Both the position numbers and the translations under genes were made by a program. A model generated the notes under the pieces. It was not told the origin of the DNA. It saw only the letters and a list, made by a program, of their open reading frames with translations, and made no database searches. Of a stretch of DNA of 64,000 bases, positions 40,624-49,023 are shown piece after piece. Source of the DNA: Allosphingosinicella indica (GTDB lineage Bacteria > Pseudomonadota > Alphaproteobacteria > Sphingomonadales > Sphingomonadaceae); NCBI RefSeq assembly GCF_900177405.1, contig NZ_LT840185.1, positions 1,789,501-1,853,500 of the forward strand, read 5' to 3'. Every line of letters begins with the position of its first letter. Position 1 is the first letter of the stretch.

Positions 40624-42333
40624 ATGACCTATACGCCGCCCATCGCCGAACAGCGTTTCCTCATCGATCATGTCGTGCGGCTGGCGGAGGTGGCGGGGCC
40701 GAACGGCTTTGCCGACGCGACCCCCGATCTCGTCGATGCGATCCTGGAGGGCGCAGGTCAATTCGCCGCCGGTGAATTTGCGCCGCTCAACCGGATCGGT
40801 GACGAGCTCGGCGCGAAATGGTCGCCGGAAGGCGTGACGATGCCGGCGGGCTTTCGCGAGGCATACAAGGCCTATGTCGAGGGCGGCTGGGGCACGCTCG
40901 CGGGGCCGGCCGAGCATGGCGGGCAGGGGCTGCCGCACACGTTGGCGATGGTCGTGATGGAGGATCTGGGTTCCGCCAACATGGGCTTCTCGCTGGCGAT
41001 GATGCTGACGCCGGGCGCAGTCGAGGCGCTGAAGCATCACGGATCGCCAGAGCTGCAGAAAACCTGGCTCCCCAAGCTCGTCACCGGCGAGTGGACCGGC
41101 ACAATGAACCTCACCGAGCCGCAGGCCGGATCGGACGTCGGCGCGTTGAAGTCGCGCGCCGTGCCGAACGGCGATGGCACTTATGCGATCAGCGGAACCA
41201 AGATCTTCATCACCTTCGGCGAGCACGACCTTGCCGACAACATTGTCCACCTGGTGCTGGCCCGCACCCCCGATGCGCCAGAAGGCACACGCGGCATTTC
41301 GCTGTTTCTCGTGCCTAAGATCCTGCCGGATGGGCGGCGCAACGATCTCAAATGCGTGTCGATCGAGCACAAGCTCGGCATCCACGCGTCGCCAACCTGC
41401 GTCATGTCCTACGGCGACGAGGGGCAGTGCACCGGCTGGCTGATCGGCGAGGAGAATGGCGGAATGCGCGCCATGTTCACGATGATGAACAACGCGCGGC
41501 TCAACGTCGGCCTGCAGGGCGTCTCGATCGCCGAACGGGCGACGCAGCAGGCGGTCGCCTATGCGCGCGAGCGGGTGCAATCGGCGCGCGCGGGCCACGG
41601 CCGCGATCCGGTGCGGATCGTCGAGCATCCCGATGTCCGGCGGATGCTACTGCGCATGAAGGCGCTGACGCAGGCGGCGCGCGCGCTGACCTATTATGCC
41701 GCGGGGCAGGTCGATCGCGCGACGCTGGGCGACGAGGCGGCGAAGGCGCGGCTCGATCTGCTGACGCCGCTGGTCAAGGCCTACGGCACCGACATCGGCT
41801 GCGAAGTCGCGAGCATCGGCGTGCAGGTCCACGGCGGCATGGGCTTCGTAGAGGAGACCGGCGCCGCGCAGCATTATCGCGACGCGCGCATCGCGCCGAT
41901 CTACGAGGGCACCAACGGCATCCAGGCCGCCGATCTGGTCGGCCGCAAGCTCGGTTTAGCGGGCGGGAGCACCTTTGCGGGGCTGATCGCCGACATGCGC
42001 GGCGAAGCTGGCGGCCAGGCAGCGCTAAGCGCGCTCATCGATCTCTGCGAAGCGATCGGCGGGGAACTGCAGGCCGCATCGCCCGACGATCGGCTGGCGG
42101 CGTCCTATCCGTTCCTGACGATGCTGTCGGTCGCGGTGGCCGGCTGGCTGATGGCGCGGCAGGCTGCGGTAGCGGACGAATTGGATGGCGACCCTGCCTA
42201 TCTCGCGATGAAGAAAGCCGCTACGCGTTTCTATCTGGAGCAGGTGGTGCCGGAAGCGATCGGCCTTGCGGCGTCGGCCCGCGCCGGGGCGGAGATGCTC
42301 TACGCGATGGACGAGGACATGCTCGCCGCCTGA
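40624..42333 (+). CDS. Acyl-CoA dehydrogenase
   Basis: FAD-dependent first enzyme of fatty-acid beta-oxidation or related acyl-CoA oxidation. The 569-residue protein has the ACAD motifs MNLTEPQAGSDVGALKSRA, ISGTKIFITFGEHDL and the catalytic base region RIAPIYEGTNGIQAADLVG. The extended N-terminus and the extra C-terminal domain (after residue 440) match the long bacterial acyl-CoA dehydrogenases with an Acyl-CoA_dh_C tail. Chain-length specificity cannot be read. It stands alone and is convergent with the hicB gene. Confidence 0.9.
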   Translation: MTYTPPIAEQRFLIDHVVRLAEVAGPNGFADATPDLVDAILEGAGQFAAGEFAPLNRIGDELGAKWSPEGVTMPAGFREAYKAYVEGGWGTLAGPAEHGGQGLPHTLAMVVMEDLGSANMGFSLAMMLTPGAVEALKHHGSPELQKTWLPKLVTGEWTGTMNLTEPQAGSDVGALKSRAVPNGDGTYAISGTKIFITFGEHDLADNIVHLVLARTPDAPEGTRGISLFLVPKILPDGRRNDLKCVSIEHKLGIHASPTCVMSYGDEGQCTGWLIGEENGGMRAMFTMMNNARLNVGLQGVSIAERATQQAVAYARERVQSARAGHGRDPVRIVEHPDVRRMLLRMKALTQAARALTYYAAGQVDRATLGDEAAKARLDLLTPLVKAYGTDIGCEVASIGVQVHGGMGFVEETGAAQHYRDARIAPIYEGTNGIQAADLVGRKLGLAGGSTFAGLIADMRGEAGGQAALSALIDLCEAIGGELQAASPDDRLAASYPFLTMLSVAVAGWLMARQAAVADELDGDPAYLAMKKAATRFYLEQVVPEAIGLAASARAGAEMLYAMDEDMLAA

Positions 42334-42783
42334 TCAGTGCATCGCGGCGGCGGCGACCACGCGGGTCGAGCGCCGGCGACGAACGACGTTGGCGCGGGGG
42401 CGGGCGATCGCATCGATCGCGCGACGGGTAGCGACGGCGATGAAGGAGGCGCGGTCGGTCCCCAGCGCGTCGATCGCACGGAGCAGATCATCGGGAAGGC
42501 TCACCTCGACGCGCGACGACTGCCCCGCCTGCTGCGCGGCGACAAGCAGATAGCTCGTCCCTTCGCGATCGATCGCGTCTTCAAGCGCCTTAATGGAGGA
42601 CGGCTCCGGCACCAGGCCGCCCGCATCGCGCAGGGCGTCGAGGTGGGCGGCCAGCAGGGCGCCGGCGCGATGGCTGAGATCGTGGAAGGACACACCCTGG
42701 CTTTCGCAACCGGGCAAATCGGGGAAAGCGATGACATAGCCTGCGCCGGAACGGGTGACACGGGCAGGAAAATATCGGGTCAT
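42334..42783 (-). CDS. HicB-family antitoxin-like protein without HicA
   Basis: A 149-residue protein with an N-terminal HicB (UPF0150) domain, TRYFPARVTRSGAGYVIAFP then DLPGCESQGVSFHDL, and a C-terminal ribbon-helix-helix-like segment (SRVEVSLPDDLLRAIDALG) ending in an Arg/Ala-rich tail. HicB normally neutralises the HicA mRNA interferase. No short HicA gene lies on either side: the flanks are an acyl-CoA dehydrogenase and an empty gap. It may be an orphan regulator. ATG at 42783 is preferred over a GTG at 42795. Confidence 0.75.
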   Translation of the reverse strand: MTRYFPARVTRSGAGYVIAFPDLPGCESQGVSFHDLSHRAGALLAAHLDALRDAGGLVPEPSSIKALEDAIDREGTSYLLVAAQQAGQSSRVEVSLPDDLLRAIDALGTDRASFIAVATRRAIDAIARPRANVVRRRRSTRVVAAAAMH

Positions 42784-43039
42784 GGCTTTTTCCACCGGAG
42801 AAGATGAACGAGAACGCTAGGAATGCGGAAAGGTTTCCGGGGCGGAACAAAAAACCAAATAAATCCAAGTACATATGCAACATGGGTTAAGATCGACAGA
42901 CGCGAAACAGTGATTTCGCTTCACGATCAACCACTTGGCCTTTTGGCGTTCGATCCGCTTCCGTAACCAACTGGAATTTAAGCGAAAGCCGCCGGATCGA
43001 ACCCGAGGCTGCCTCGTTCCTCCGAGCGAGGAGAGCCCT

Positions 43040-43708
43040 ATGACCACCAAATCAAAATCCCGTCCCAAGGCGGACGAGACCAAGCTCACGCGCAACCAGA
43101 AGGCTGCCGCCGCGATCGGCATCGGCGCGCTGGCGATTGGCGCCGCCGCAGCGGCGATCGCGGTGCGACGCGACAATCTGGACCGCCCCGGTGACAGCGC
43201 CCCCGGCCGCACCGCTCGCCAGCGCAAGTTCGGCGATTTCTCGGTTGTCGGGCGAACGGTGACGATCAATCGTCCGCGCGCCGAGCTGTTCGCCTTCTGG
43301 CGCGATTTCACCAACCTTCCCAAGTTCATGGAGAATGTAGAGGCGGTGCAGCCGACGGGGCAGGATCAGTATGACTGGGCGATCGCCGGGCCGCTGGGCA
43401 AGACGGTCCATGTCGAGAGCACGATCGTCGAGGAACGCGAAAATGAGCTGATTGCCTGGCGGTCGGTCGAAGGTTCGCAGATCGAGGCCGAAGGCCGCGT
43501 CGCCTTTCGCGACGCGCCCGGCGATCGCGGCACCCAGGTGGAGGCGATCATCGCCTACAAGCCGCCCGGCGGCGAGATCGGCCGGCTGTTCGCCAAGCTG
43601 TTCCAGCGCGAGCCCGAGATACAGACCCGCCGCGAGCTGCGGCGCTTCCGGATGCTGATGGAGTCGGGCGAGATCGCCACCTCCGCCAACCGGCGCGAAG
43701 ACGCCTGA
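43040..43708 (+). CDS. SRPBCC (polyketide cyclase-like) membrane-anchored protein
   Basis: A 222-residue protein with a basic N-terminus, one hydrophobic segment (about residues 25-45, AAAIGIGALAIGAAAAAIAV) and an SRPBCC/START-like ligand-binding domain (about 65-210) with VTINRPRAELFAFWRDFTNL, typical of the cyclase/dehydrase family. These proteins bind hydrophobic ligands; the ligand here is unknown. It is the first gene of a three-gene operon with a zinc dehydrogenase (12 bases downstream) and an SDR. GAGGAGAG precedes the ATG. Confidence 0.82.
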   Translation: MTTKSKSRPKADETKLTRNQKAAAAIGIGALAIGAAAAAIAVRRDNLDRPGDSAPGRTARQRKFGDFSVVGRTVTINRPRAELFAFWRDFTNLPKFMENVEAVQPTGQDQYDWAIAGPLGKTVHVESTIVEERENELIAWRSVEGSQIEAEGRVAFRDAPGDRGTQVEAIIAYKPPGGEIGRLFAKLFQREPEIQTRRELRRFRMLMESGEIATSANRREDA

Positions 43709-43720
43709 GGAGATACGAAC

Positions 43721-44896
43721 ATGCGCGCTCTCACCTTTCACGGCACCCAGGACGTCCGCGTCGACACCGTGCCCGATCCCGAACTCGTCAATCCGCGCGA
43801 CGCGATCATCAAGATCACCTCGACCGCGATCTGCGGCTCCGACCTCCACCTGTACGACGGCGTCATCCCAGGCCTTCTTCCGGGCGACATCCTCGGCCAC
43901 GAATTCATGGGCGAGGTGGTGGAAACGGGGCCGAAGAGCAGCCTGCAAAAAGGCCAGCGCGTCGTCGTCCCCTTCGTCATCGCCTGCGGAAGCTGCTTCT
44001 TCTGCGAAAAGCAACAATATGCCGGTTGCGACAACAGCAATCCGGCCGAAAAGCAGGACATGTCGGAGAAGCTCTATGGCCATCCGATGACCGGTGCGTT
44101 CGGTTATTCGCACCTCACCGGCGGCTATTCGGGCGGCCAAGCGGAATATGTCCGCGTGCCATTCTCCGACGTCGGCCCGATCGTCGTCCCCGACGAGCTC
44201 GAAGACGACAAGGTGCTATTCCTCTCGGACATCCTGCCCACCGGCTGGATGGCGGCGGAAAATGCCGAGATCGAGGAGGGCGACACGGTTGCCGTCTGGG
44301 GTTGCGGCCCGGTCGGCCTGTTCGCGATCCAGAGCGCGCTCATCATGGGCGCCAAGCGCGTGATCGGCATCGACCATTGGCCGGGCCGGCTGGAGCTCGC
44401 CCGCAAGCTCGGCGCCGAAGTCATCGATTTCCGCCAGACCGACGTCCGCGAGGCGCTGATGGAGATGTCCGGCGGGATCGGTCCCGATGCGGTGATCGAC
44501 GCAGTCGGCATGGAGGCGCACGGCTTCGCGATCGACAACATGCTGGATGTCGCCAAGCAGAAGTTCGGCATAGGCGCCGATCGCGCGTCGGCGCTCAAGC
44601 AGGCGATCCTCGCTGTCCGCAAGGGCGGGCGCGTTTCGATCCCCGGGGTATATGGCGGGATGACCGATAAATTCCCCCTCGGCGCGGTGATGGAAAAGGG
44701 GCTGACCCTCAAAACCGGCCAGACCCACGTCCAGAAATACACCAAGGAGCTGCTGGGCCGGATCGCCAATGGCGAGATCGATACGACCTTCCTCATCAGC
44801 CATCGCCTGCCGCTCGAACAAGCGGCCGAGGGCTACAAGAACTTCAAGGAAAACCAGAACGAGTGGACGAAGGTCGTCCTCAAGCCGTTCGGATAA
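43721..44896 (+). CDS. Zinc-dependent alcohol dehydrogenase
   Basis: A 391-residue medium-chain dehydrogenase similar to glutathione-independent formaldehyde dehydrogenases. Catalytic zinc site residues lie in [13 protein letters not shown] and [12 protein letters not shown]; the structural zinc is held by the four Cys of [15 protein letters not shown]; the NAD(P) site is in [20 protein letters not shown]. The substrate is not certain. It sits in the SRPBCC-ADH-SDR operon, 12 bases before the SDR. Such operons are common in sphingomonads and often respond to stress. Confidence 0.88.
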   Translation: MRALTFHGTQDVRVDTVPDPELVNPRDAIIKITSTAICGSDLHLYDGVIPGLLPGDILGHEFMGEVVETGPKSSLQKGQRVVVPFVIACGSCFFCEKQQYAGCDNSNPAEKQDMSEKLYGHPMTGAFGYSHLTGGYSGGQAEYVRVPFSDVGPIVVPDELEDDKVLFLSDILPTGWMAAENAEIEEGDTVAVWGCGPVGLFAIQSALIMGAKRVIGIDHWPGRLELARKLGAEVIDFRQTDVREALMEMSGGIGPDAVIDAVGMEAHGFAIDNMLDVAKQKFGIGADRASALKQAILAVRKGGRVSIPGVYGGMTDKFPLGAVMEKGLTLKTGQTHVQKYTKELLGRIANGEIDTTFLISHRLPLEQAAEGYKNFKENQNEWTKVVLKPFG

Positions 44897-44908
44897 GGAG
44901 AGACTGAC

Positions 44909-45685
44909 ATGGCATTCCGCCCCCTCGCGATTGTCACCGGCGCCTCGACCGGCATCGGTTTCGAACTGGCCAAATGCTGCGCCGCCGACGGCTATGATCT
45001 CATCATCGCCGCCGACGAAGCCGAGATCGAAAGCGCGGCCGAGACGCTGCGCGCCACCGGCGTCTGGGTGCAGCCCGTCCAGGCCGATCTCGGAACGCCC
45101 GACGGCGTCGACAAGCTGATCGCCGAGATCGGCGACCGTCCGGTCGATGCGCTGCTTGCCAACGCGGGCCGCGGCCTCGGCCACGCCTTTCTCGATCAGG
45201 ACTTCGACGAGATCGCCGCGGTGATCGGCGTCAACGTCACCGGCACGGTCGCGCTCGTGCAGCAGGTCGGCCGCGGCATGCGCGACCGCAACAAGGGCCG
45301 CATCCTCATCACCGGATCGATCGCCGGCTATCTGCCGGGGAGCTTCCAGGCGGTGTACAACGGTACCAAGGCGTTTCTCGACAGCTTCTCCTACGCGCTC
45401 GGCAATGAGCTCAAGGATACCGAGATCACCGTCACCTGCCTGATGCCGGGCGCGACCGAGACCGAGTTCTTCGATCGCGCGCATATGGAGGACACGCCGG
45501 TCGGCAAGGACGACAACAAGGCCGATGCTGCGAAGGTCGCCAAGGACGGGTACGAGGCGATGAAGTCCGGCAAGCCCGGTATCGTAAGCGGGCTAGCCAA
45601 CAAGCTCACCGTCGCCGCCGCGGGCGTGCTGCCAGAGACAGTTCTCGCCGAGCGGCATCGCAAGATGGCGGAGCCCGGCCGCTAG
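44909..45685 (+). CDS. Short-chain dehydrogenase/reductase
   Basis: A 258-residue Rossmann-fold oxidoreductase. The cofactor motif VTGASTGIGFELAKCC, the NAG segment LANAGRGLGHAF, the catalytic Ser in ITGSIAGYLPG and Tyr/Lys in AVYNGTKAFLDSFSYAL are all in place. The substrate is unknown. It is the third gene of the SRPBCC-ADH-SDR operon with a good AAGGAGAG ribosome-binding site, and no terminator was seen before the next gene. Confidence 0.9.
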   Translation: MAFRPLAIVTGASTGIGFELAKCCAADGYDLIIAADEAEIESAAETLRATGVWVQPVQADLGTPDGVDKLIAEIGDRPVDALLANAGRGLGHAFLDQDFDEIAAVIGVNVTGTVALVQQVGRGMRDRNKGRILITGSIAGYLPGSFQAVYNGTKAFLDSFSYALGNELKDTEITVTCLMPGATETEFFDRAHMEDTPVGKDDNKADAAKVAKDGYEAMKSGKPGIVSGLANKLTVAAAGVLPETVLAERHRKMAEPGR

Positions 45686-45805
45686 GCTGAGGGCGCTATA
45701 CCGGCGCGAGACATCGTCCGGTTCGATCTATGCTGTTGACGCGGGTGCGCGGGCCGTCCGATGGTGCGGCCCGCGCATTCGCGCATCGACAGTAATCGAA
45801 ACGGG

Positions 45806-47632
45806 ATGGATCATATGGACCGGCGGACTTTTCTCGCGTCGAGCGGCGCGGCTGCGCTCTCGGCAACGCTGCTCGCGCGCACGGCCTTTGCGCAGGCGCC
45901 CGTTACGGCCGGCCCCGGCGATGCGGCGCTGAAAGGCAAATTCGACGCGATCGTCCAGGAGATGATGAAGCGCAATCCCGGCATCGCCACCATGTTCGGT
46001 CTCGACACCGGGCCGAATGCGGCGCTGCGCAGCAAGCTTTCCGATACCTCGCCCGTATCACGCGCCGAGGATGCGGCGGCGCTCAAGCAGGCCATCGCGT
46101 CGATCCAGGTCGACAAAAGTCAGCTCTCGCCGCAGATGGCGCTGGATCGCGACGTTATCGAGGCGGTGCTGAGCGACTATGCGGTCGGCCCGACCCGCTT
46201 CCAGGTCGATTCCCCGGTCTATCCGTTCCGCATCACCCAGCAGGACGGCGCCTATTTCTCGATCCCCGATTTCCTCAATTCGCAGCATCCGGTGAATAAT
46301 GCTGCGGATGCGGACGCCTATCTGGCCCGCCTTGAGGCGTTCGCCGGCTCGCTCGACGGCGATACCGAGACGCTGAAAGGCGACGCTGCGCGCGGAATCG
46401 TGCCGCCCGACGTCTCCTTCGCGCTCACGCTTGGGCAGATGGAGGCGCTGCGTAAGCCGGCGCCGGCCGAGAGCGGCCTCGCCACGTCGCTGTCCGGGCG
46501 CGCCAAGACCAAGAATATCGCGGGCGACTGGAACGGGCGCGCGGCCAAGATTGTCGCCGACAAGGTCTATCCTGCGCTCGACCGGCAGATGGCGCTGGTG
46601 AAGCAGCTTCACGCGAAAGGCCGCAAGACCGCGGGCGTGTGGGACATTCCGCAAGGCGAGGCGCTGTATGCTGCCGCTCTTGCCAGCTCGACCACGACGC
46701 GGATGACCCCCGATGAGGTCCACAAGGTTGGTCTCGATCAGGTCGCGGAGATCAGCGCGCGGCTCGATGCGATCCTCAAGAAGGAAGGGCTGAGCCAAGG
46801 CTCGGTCGGTGCGCGCCTGACCCAGCTCAACAAGAGTCCGGCACAACTCTATCCGGACACTGCTGAAGGCCGGAAGCAGCTCATCGCCGATCTCAACGCC
46901 GGCGTGAAGGACATGGAAGGCCGGCTTCCCAAGATGTTCGCGACGCTGCCCGGCGTGCCGATCGAAATCCGCGCAGTGCCGGTCGATATCCAGGACGGCG
47001 CGCCAAACGGCTATTACACGCCCGCCGCGCTCGATGGATCGCGGGCGGCGATTTACTGGATCAACCTCAAGAACGTGGGCGACTGGCCGAAATACACGCT
47101 GCCGGCGCTGACCTATCACGAGGCCGATCCGGGGCATCATCTCCAGAACAGCGTCGCGACGCAGGCGAGCGACTCGCATCTGCTGCGCAAGCTGAGCTGG
47201 TTCGGCGCCTATGGCGAAGGCTGGGCGCTCTATGCCGAGAGCGTCGCCGACGAGCTTGGCGGCTACAAGACCGAGGTCGAACGTGCGGGCTTTCTGCAAT
47301 CCTATCTGTTCCGCGCGGCACGGCTGGTGGTCGATACCGGCATCCACACCAAGCGCTGGACGGCGGACCAGGCGACCAAATATCTGGTCGAGACCACCGG
47401 CTTCCCGCAGCCGCGCTCGCAGCGCGAGGTTGAACGCTACACCTGCTCGCCGGGCCAGGCTTGCAGCTACAAGATCGGCCATATCGCCTGGGTGGAGGCG
47501 CGCAAGAAAGCGCAGGCGATGCTCGGCGACCGCTTCGATCTCAAACAGTTCCACGAGGTGCTACGCGACGGCGCGATGCCGCTGACGATGCTGCAGGAAA
47601 GGGTGGAAGCCCGCGCGAAGGCACTGGCGTAA
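45806..47632 (+). CDS. Tat-exported DUF885 family peptidase-like protein
   Basis: A 608-residue protein with an N-terminal Tat-type signal (DRRTFLASSGAAALSATLLA, cleavage near AFAQ). The body is a DUF885 domain; the segment TYHEADPGHHLQN resembles the zinc-binding helix of M32/DUF885 metallopeptidases. The predicted site of action is the periplasm. ATG at 45806 gives MDHMDRRTF; the ATG at 45815 is equally possible. The gene is convergent with the FAD oxidoreductase gene. The substrate is unknown. Confidence 0.82.
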   Translation: MDHMDRRTFLASSGAAALSATLLARTAFAQAPVTAGPGDAALKGKFDAIVQEMMKRNPGIATMFGLDTGPNAALRSKLSDTSPVSRAEDAAALKQAIASIQVDKSQLSPQMALDRDVIEAVLSDYAVGPTRFQVDSPVYPFRITQQDGAYFSIPDFLNSQHPVNNAADADAYLARLEAFAGSLDGDTETLKGDAARGIVPPDVSFALTLGQMEALRKPAPAESGLATSLSGRAKTKNIAGDWNGRAAKIVADKVYPALDRQMALVKQLHAKGRKTAGVWDIPQGEALYAAALASSTTTRMTPDEVHKVGLDQVAEISARLDAILKKEGLSQGSVGARLTQLNKSPAQLYPDTAEGRKQLIADLNAGVKDMEGRLPKMFATLPGVPIEIRAVPVDIQDGAPNGYYTPAALDGSRAAIYWINLKNVGDWPKYTLPALTYHEADPGHHLQNSVATQASDSHLLRKLSWFGAYGEGWALYAESVADELGGYKTEVERAGFLQSYLFRAARLVVDTGIHTKRWTADQATKYLVETTGFPQPRSQREVERYTCSPGQACSYKIGHIAWVEARKKAQAMLGDRFDLKQFHEVLRDGAMPLTMLQERVEARAKALA

Positions 47633-47639
47633 GATCGCC

Positions 47640-47697
47640 GGCCAGCCGCCTCCCGATCGTCAGTCTGGTGACGGGCGGGTGAGGGCGGCGGCTGGCC
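47640..47697. terminator. Long hairpin between convergent DUF885 and FAD oxidoreductase genes
   Basis: GGCCAGCCGCC (47640-47650) and GGCGGCTGGCC (47687-47697) are perfect 11-bp reverse complements around a 36-base loop in which GTCA/TGAC can also pair. No T-tract follows. The position between two convergent stop codons fits a two-way terminator, but the long loop makes this tentative. Confidence 0.4.
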
Positions 47698-48941
47698 TAG
47701 TGCACCGCCCGCGCCTGCGTTTCGCCTTTGCTGGCGAAGGAGAAGCGCGGTTCGGGCTTGGCCAGTGTGCCGTCCACCAGCGCTGCGGCATAGGCGCCGA
47801 CGGCGGGGCCGTGCTTGAAGCCGTGGCCGCTGCCGGCGCCGACCAGCACGACGTCGGAGAGCGCCGGGTGGCGGTCGATCAGCAGATCGCCGTTGGCGCT
47901 ATTCTCATATTGGCAGACGCGCGCCTCGCTCAGCGGACGATCGGCAAGGGCGGGGAAGCGCTTCTTCATGAAGGCGCGGACGTCGGCGAGTGCTTCGGCA
48001 CGCGGCGTGCGATCGCCGGCGTCCGGATCGATCGGCGGGCCGTGCGCGTCATGCGCGATCTTGAAGCCTCGGTTTTCGAGGTCGGGAAAGCCGTAATAGA
48101 TGTCGCCGCCGTTGAAGTCCGCCCAGCCGGGAAGGCTGCCGGGCAGATATTGCGTGTCACCGGCCTCGGCAGCGAAGAAGAAGATCTCCTGCCGCGTCGG
48201 GAAGATGCGTTTTCCGAGCATCGCAGGGAAGAGTTTGGGCAGCCACGGGCCGCAGGCGAACACGAAGACGTCGCCCTCGATCCGCTCGCCGCCAGTGGTG
48301 ACGATATGATCAAGCCGCTGTCCCCGGATGTCGGGCGGCGCCACCGCCTTCTGCGCGTAACGCCCGCCCGCGGCGACGAACTCCGCCACCAAAGTCTGCA
48401 CCGCGCGGCGGGCCATCAGCGCGCCAAACTCGGGCTCGTAGAGGCCGAGCGTCTCATCCTCGAACGCGATCATCGGGAAGCGCTTGCGGAGCGTGGGCGT
48501 CTGAATGAGCTCGTGTCGGATGGCGAGGCGGTCGAGCACCGTCGCGCTATCGGTCAGGTAACGTTCGGTCGGGGGGCCGAAGAACAGCACGCCGATCTGG
48601 TGGAAGATCGGCAGGCCTGCGCGTGCCGATAGCGATTTCCATTCGGGCAGCGAATCCCGCGCCATCCGCGAATAGACTTCGTCCGCGCCGTAGCCCGCGC
48701 GCGTCATCCGCGATTCTCCGCCCGAGGAAGCACGCGCGTGCGACGGGCCCCAGGCGTCGAGCAGTAACACATCGTGGCCGCGCTTCAGGAGGTGGTGTGC
48801 GGTCCAGGCACCGAACACGCCGGCGCCGATCACCACGATGCGGCGTGCGCTGCCCGGCCTAGCAGCGCGAAGGATGGCGGGTGTGGCGAGCGCACCGGCC
48901 CCTGCGGCGGCAAGCGCGGCGCGCCGGGTGAAACCTGCCAT
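47697..48941 (-). CDS. Tat-exported FAD-dependent oxidoreductase (DAO/MTOX-like)
   Basis: A 414-residue amine/amino-acid oxidase-like flavoenzyme. A Tat signal (MAGFTRRAALAAAGAGALAT) is followed by the FAD-binding motif VVIGAGVFGAWTAHHLLKRG and the GGESRMTRAGYG segment seen in sarcosine/N-methyltryptophan oxidases. The substrate is not certain. ATG at 48941 has GGGAG at the right distance; ATG at 48947 is directly against it. It lies downstream of the TonB receptor gene on the same strand but behind a strong terminator, so it is probably transcribed separately or only by readthrough. Confidence 0.82.
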   Translation of the reverse strand: MAGFTRRAALAAAGAGALATPAILRAARPGSARRIVVIGAGVFGAWTAHHLLKRGHDVLLLDAWGPSHARASSGGESRMTRAGYGADEVYSRMARDSLPEWKSLSARAGLPIFHQIGVLFFGPPTERYLTDSATVLDRLAIRHELIQTPTLRKRFPMIAFEDETLGLYEPEFGALMARRAVQTLVAEFVAAGGRYAQKAVAPPDIRGQRLDHIVTTGGERIEGDVFVFACGPWLPKLFPAMLGKRIFPTRQEIFFFAAEAGDTQYLPGSLPGWADFNGGDIYYGFPDLENRGFKIAHDAHGPPIDPDAGDRTPRAEALADVRAFMKKRFPALADRPLSEARVCQYENSANGDLLIDRHPALSDVVLVGAGSGHGFKHGPAVGAYAAALVDGTLAKPEPRFSFASKGETQARAVH

Positions 48942-48954
48942 GCGCATCTCCCTG

Positions 48955-48989
48955 AAAAAAGAAGGGCCGGCGAGTTGCCCCGCCGGCCC
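48955..48989 (-). terminator. Rho-independent terminator of the TonB receptor gene
   Basis: On the minus strand GGGCCGGCG (48989-48981) pairs perfectly with CGCCGGCCC (48972-48964) over an 8-base loop and is followed by TTCTTTTTT. It starts 34 bases after the receptor stop codon. Confidence 0.82.
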
Positions 48990-49023
48990 AAGCTAACCGC
49001 AGTTCCGGCCGTCGCGAAAGCCC

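Noticed and set aside
42784-43039. Possible general-stress (EcfG-type GGAAC-N16-GTT) promoter or missing hicA gene between hicB and the SRPBCC gene
   Set aside because: GGAAC motifs occur but no GTT element stands at the right spacing on either strand, and no short frame resembles HicA.
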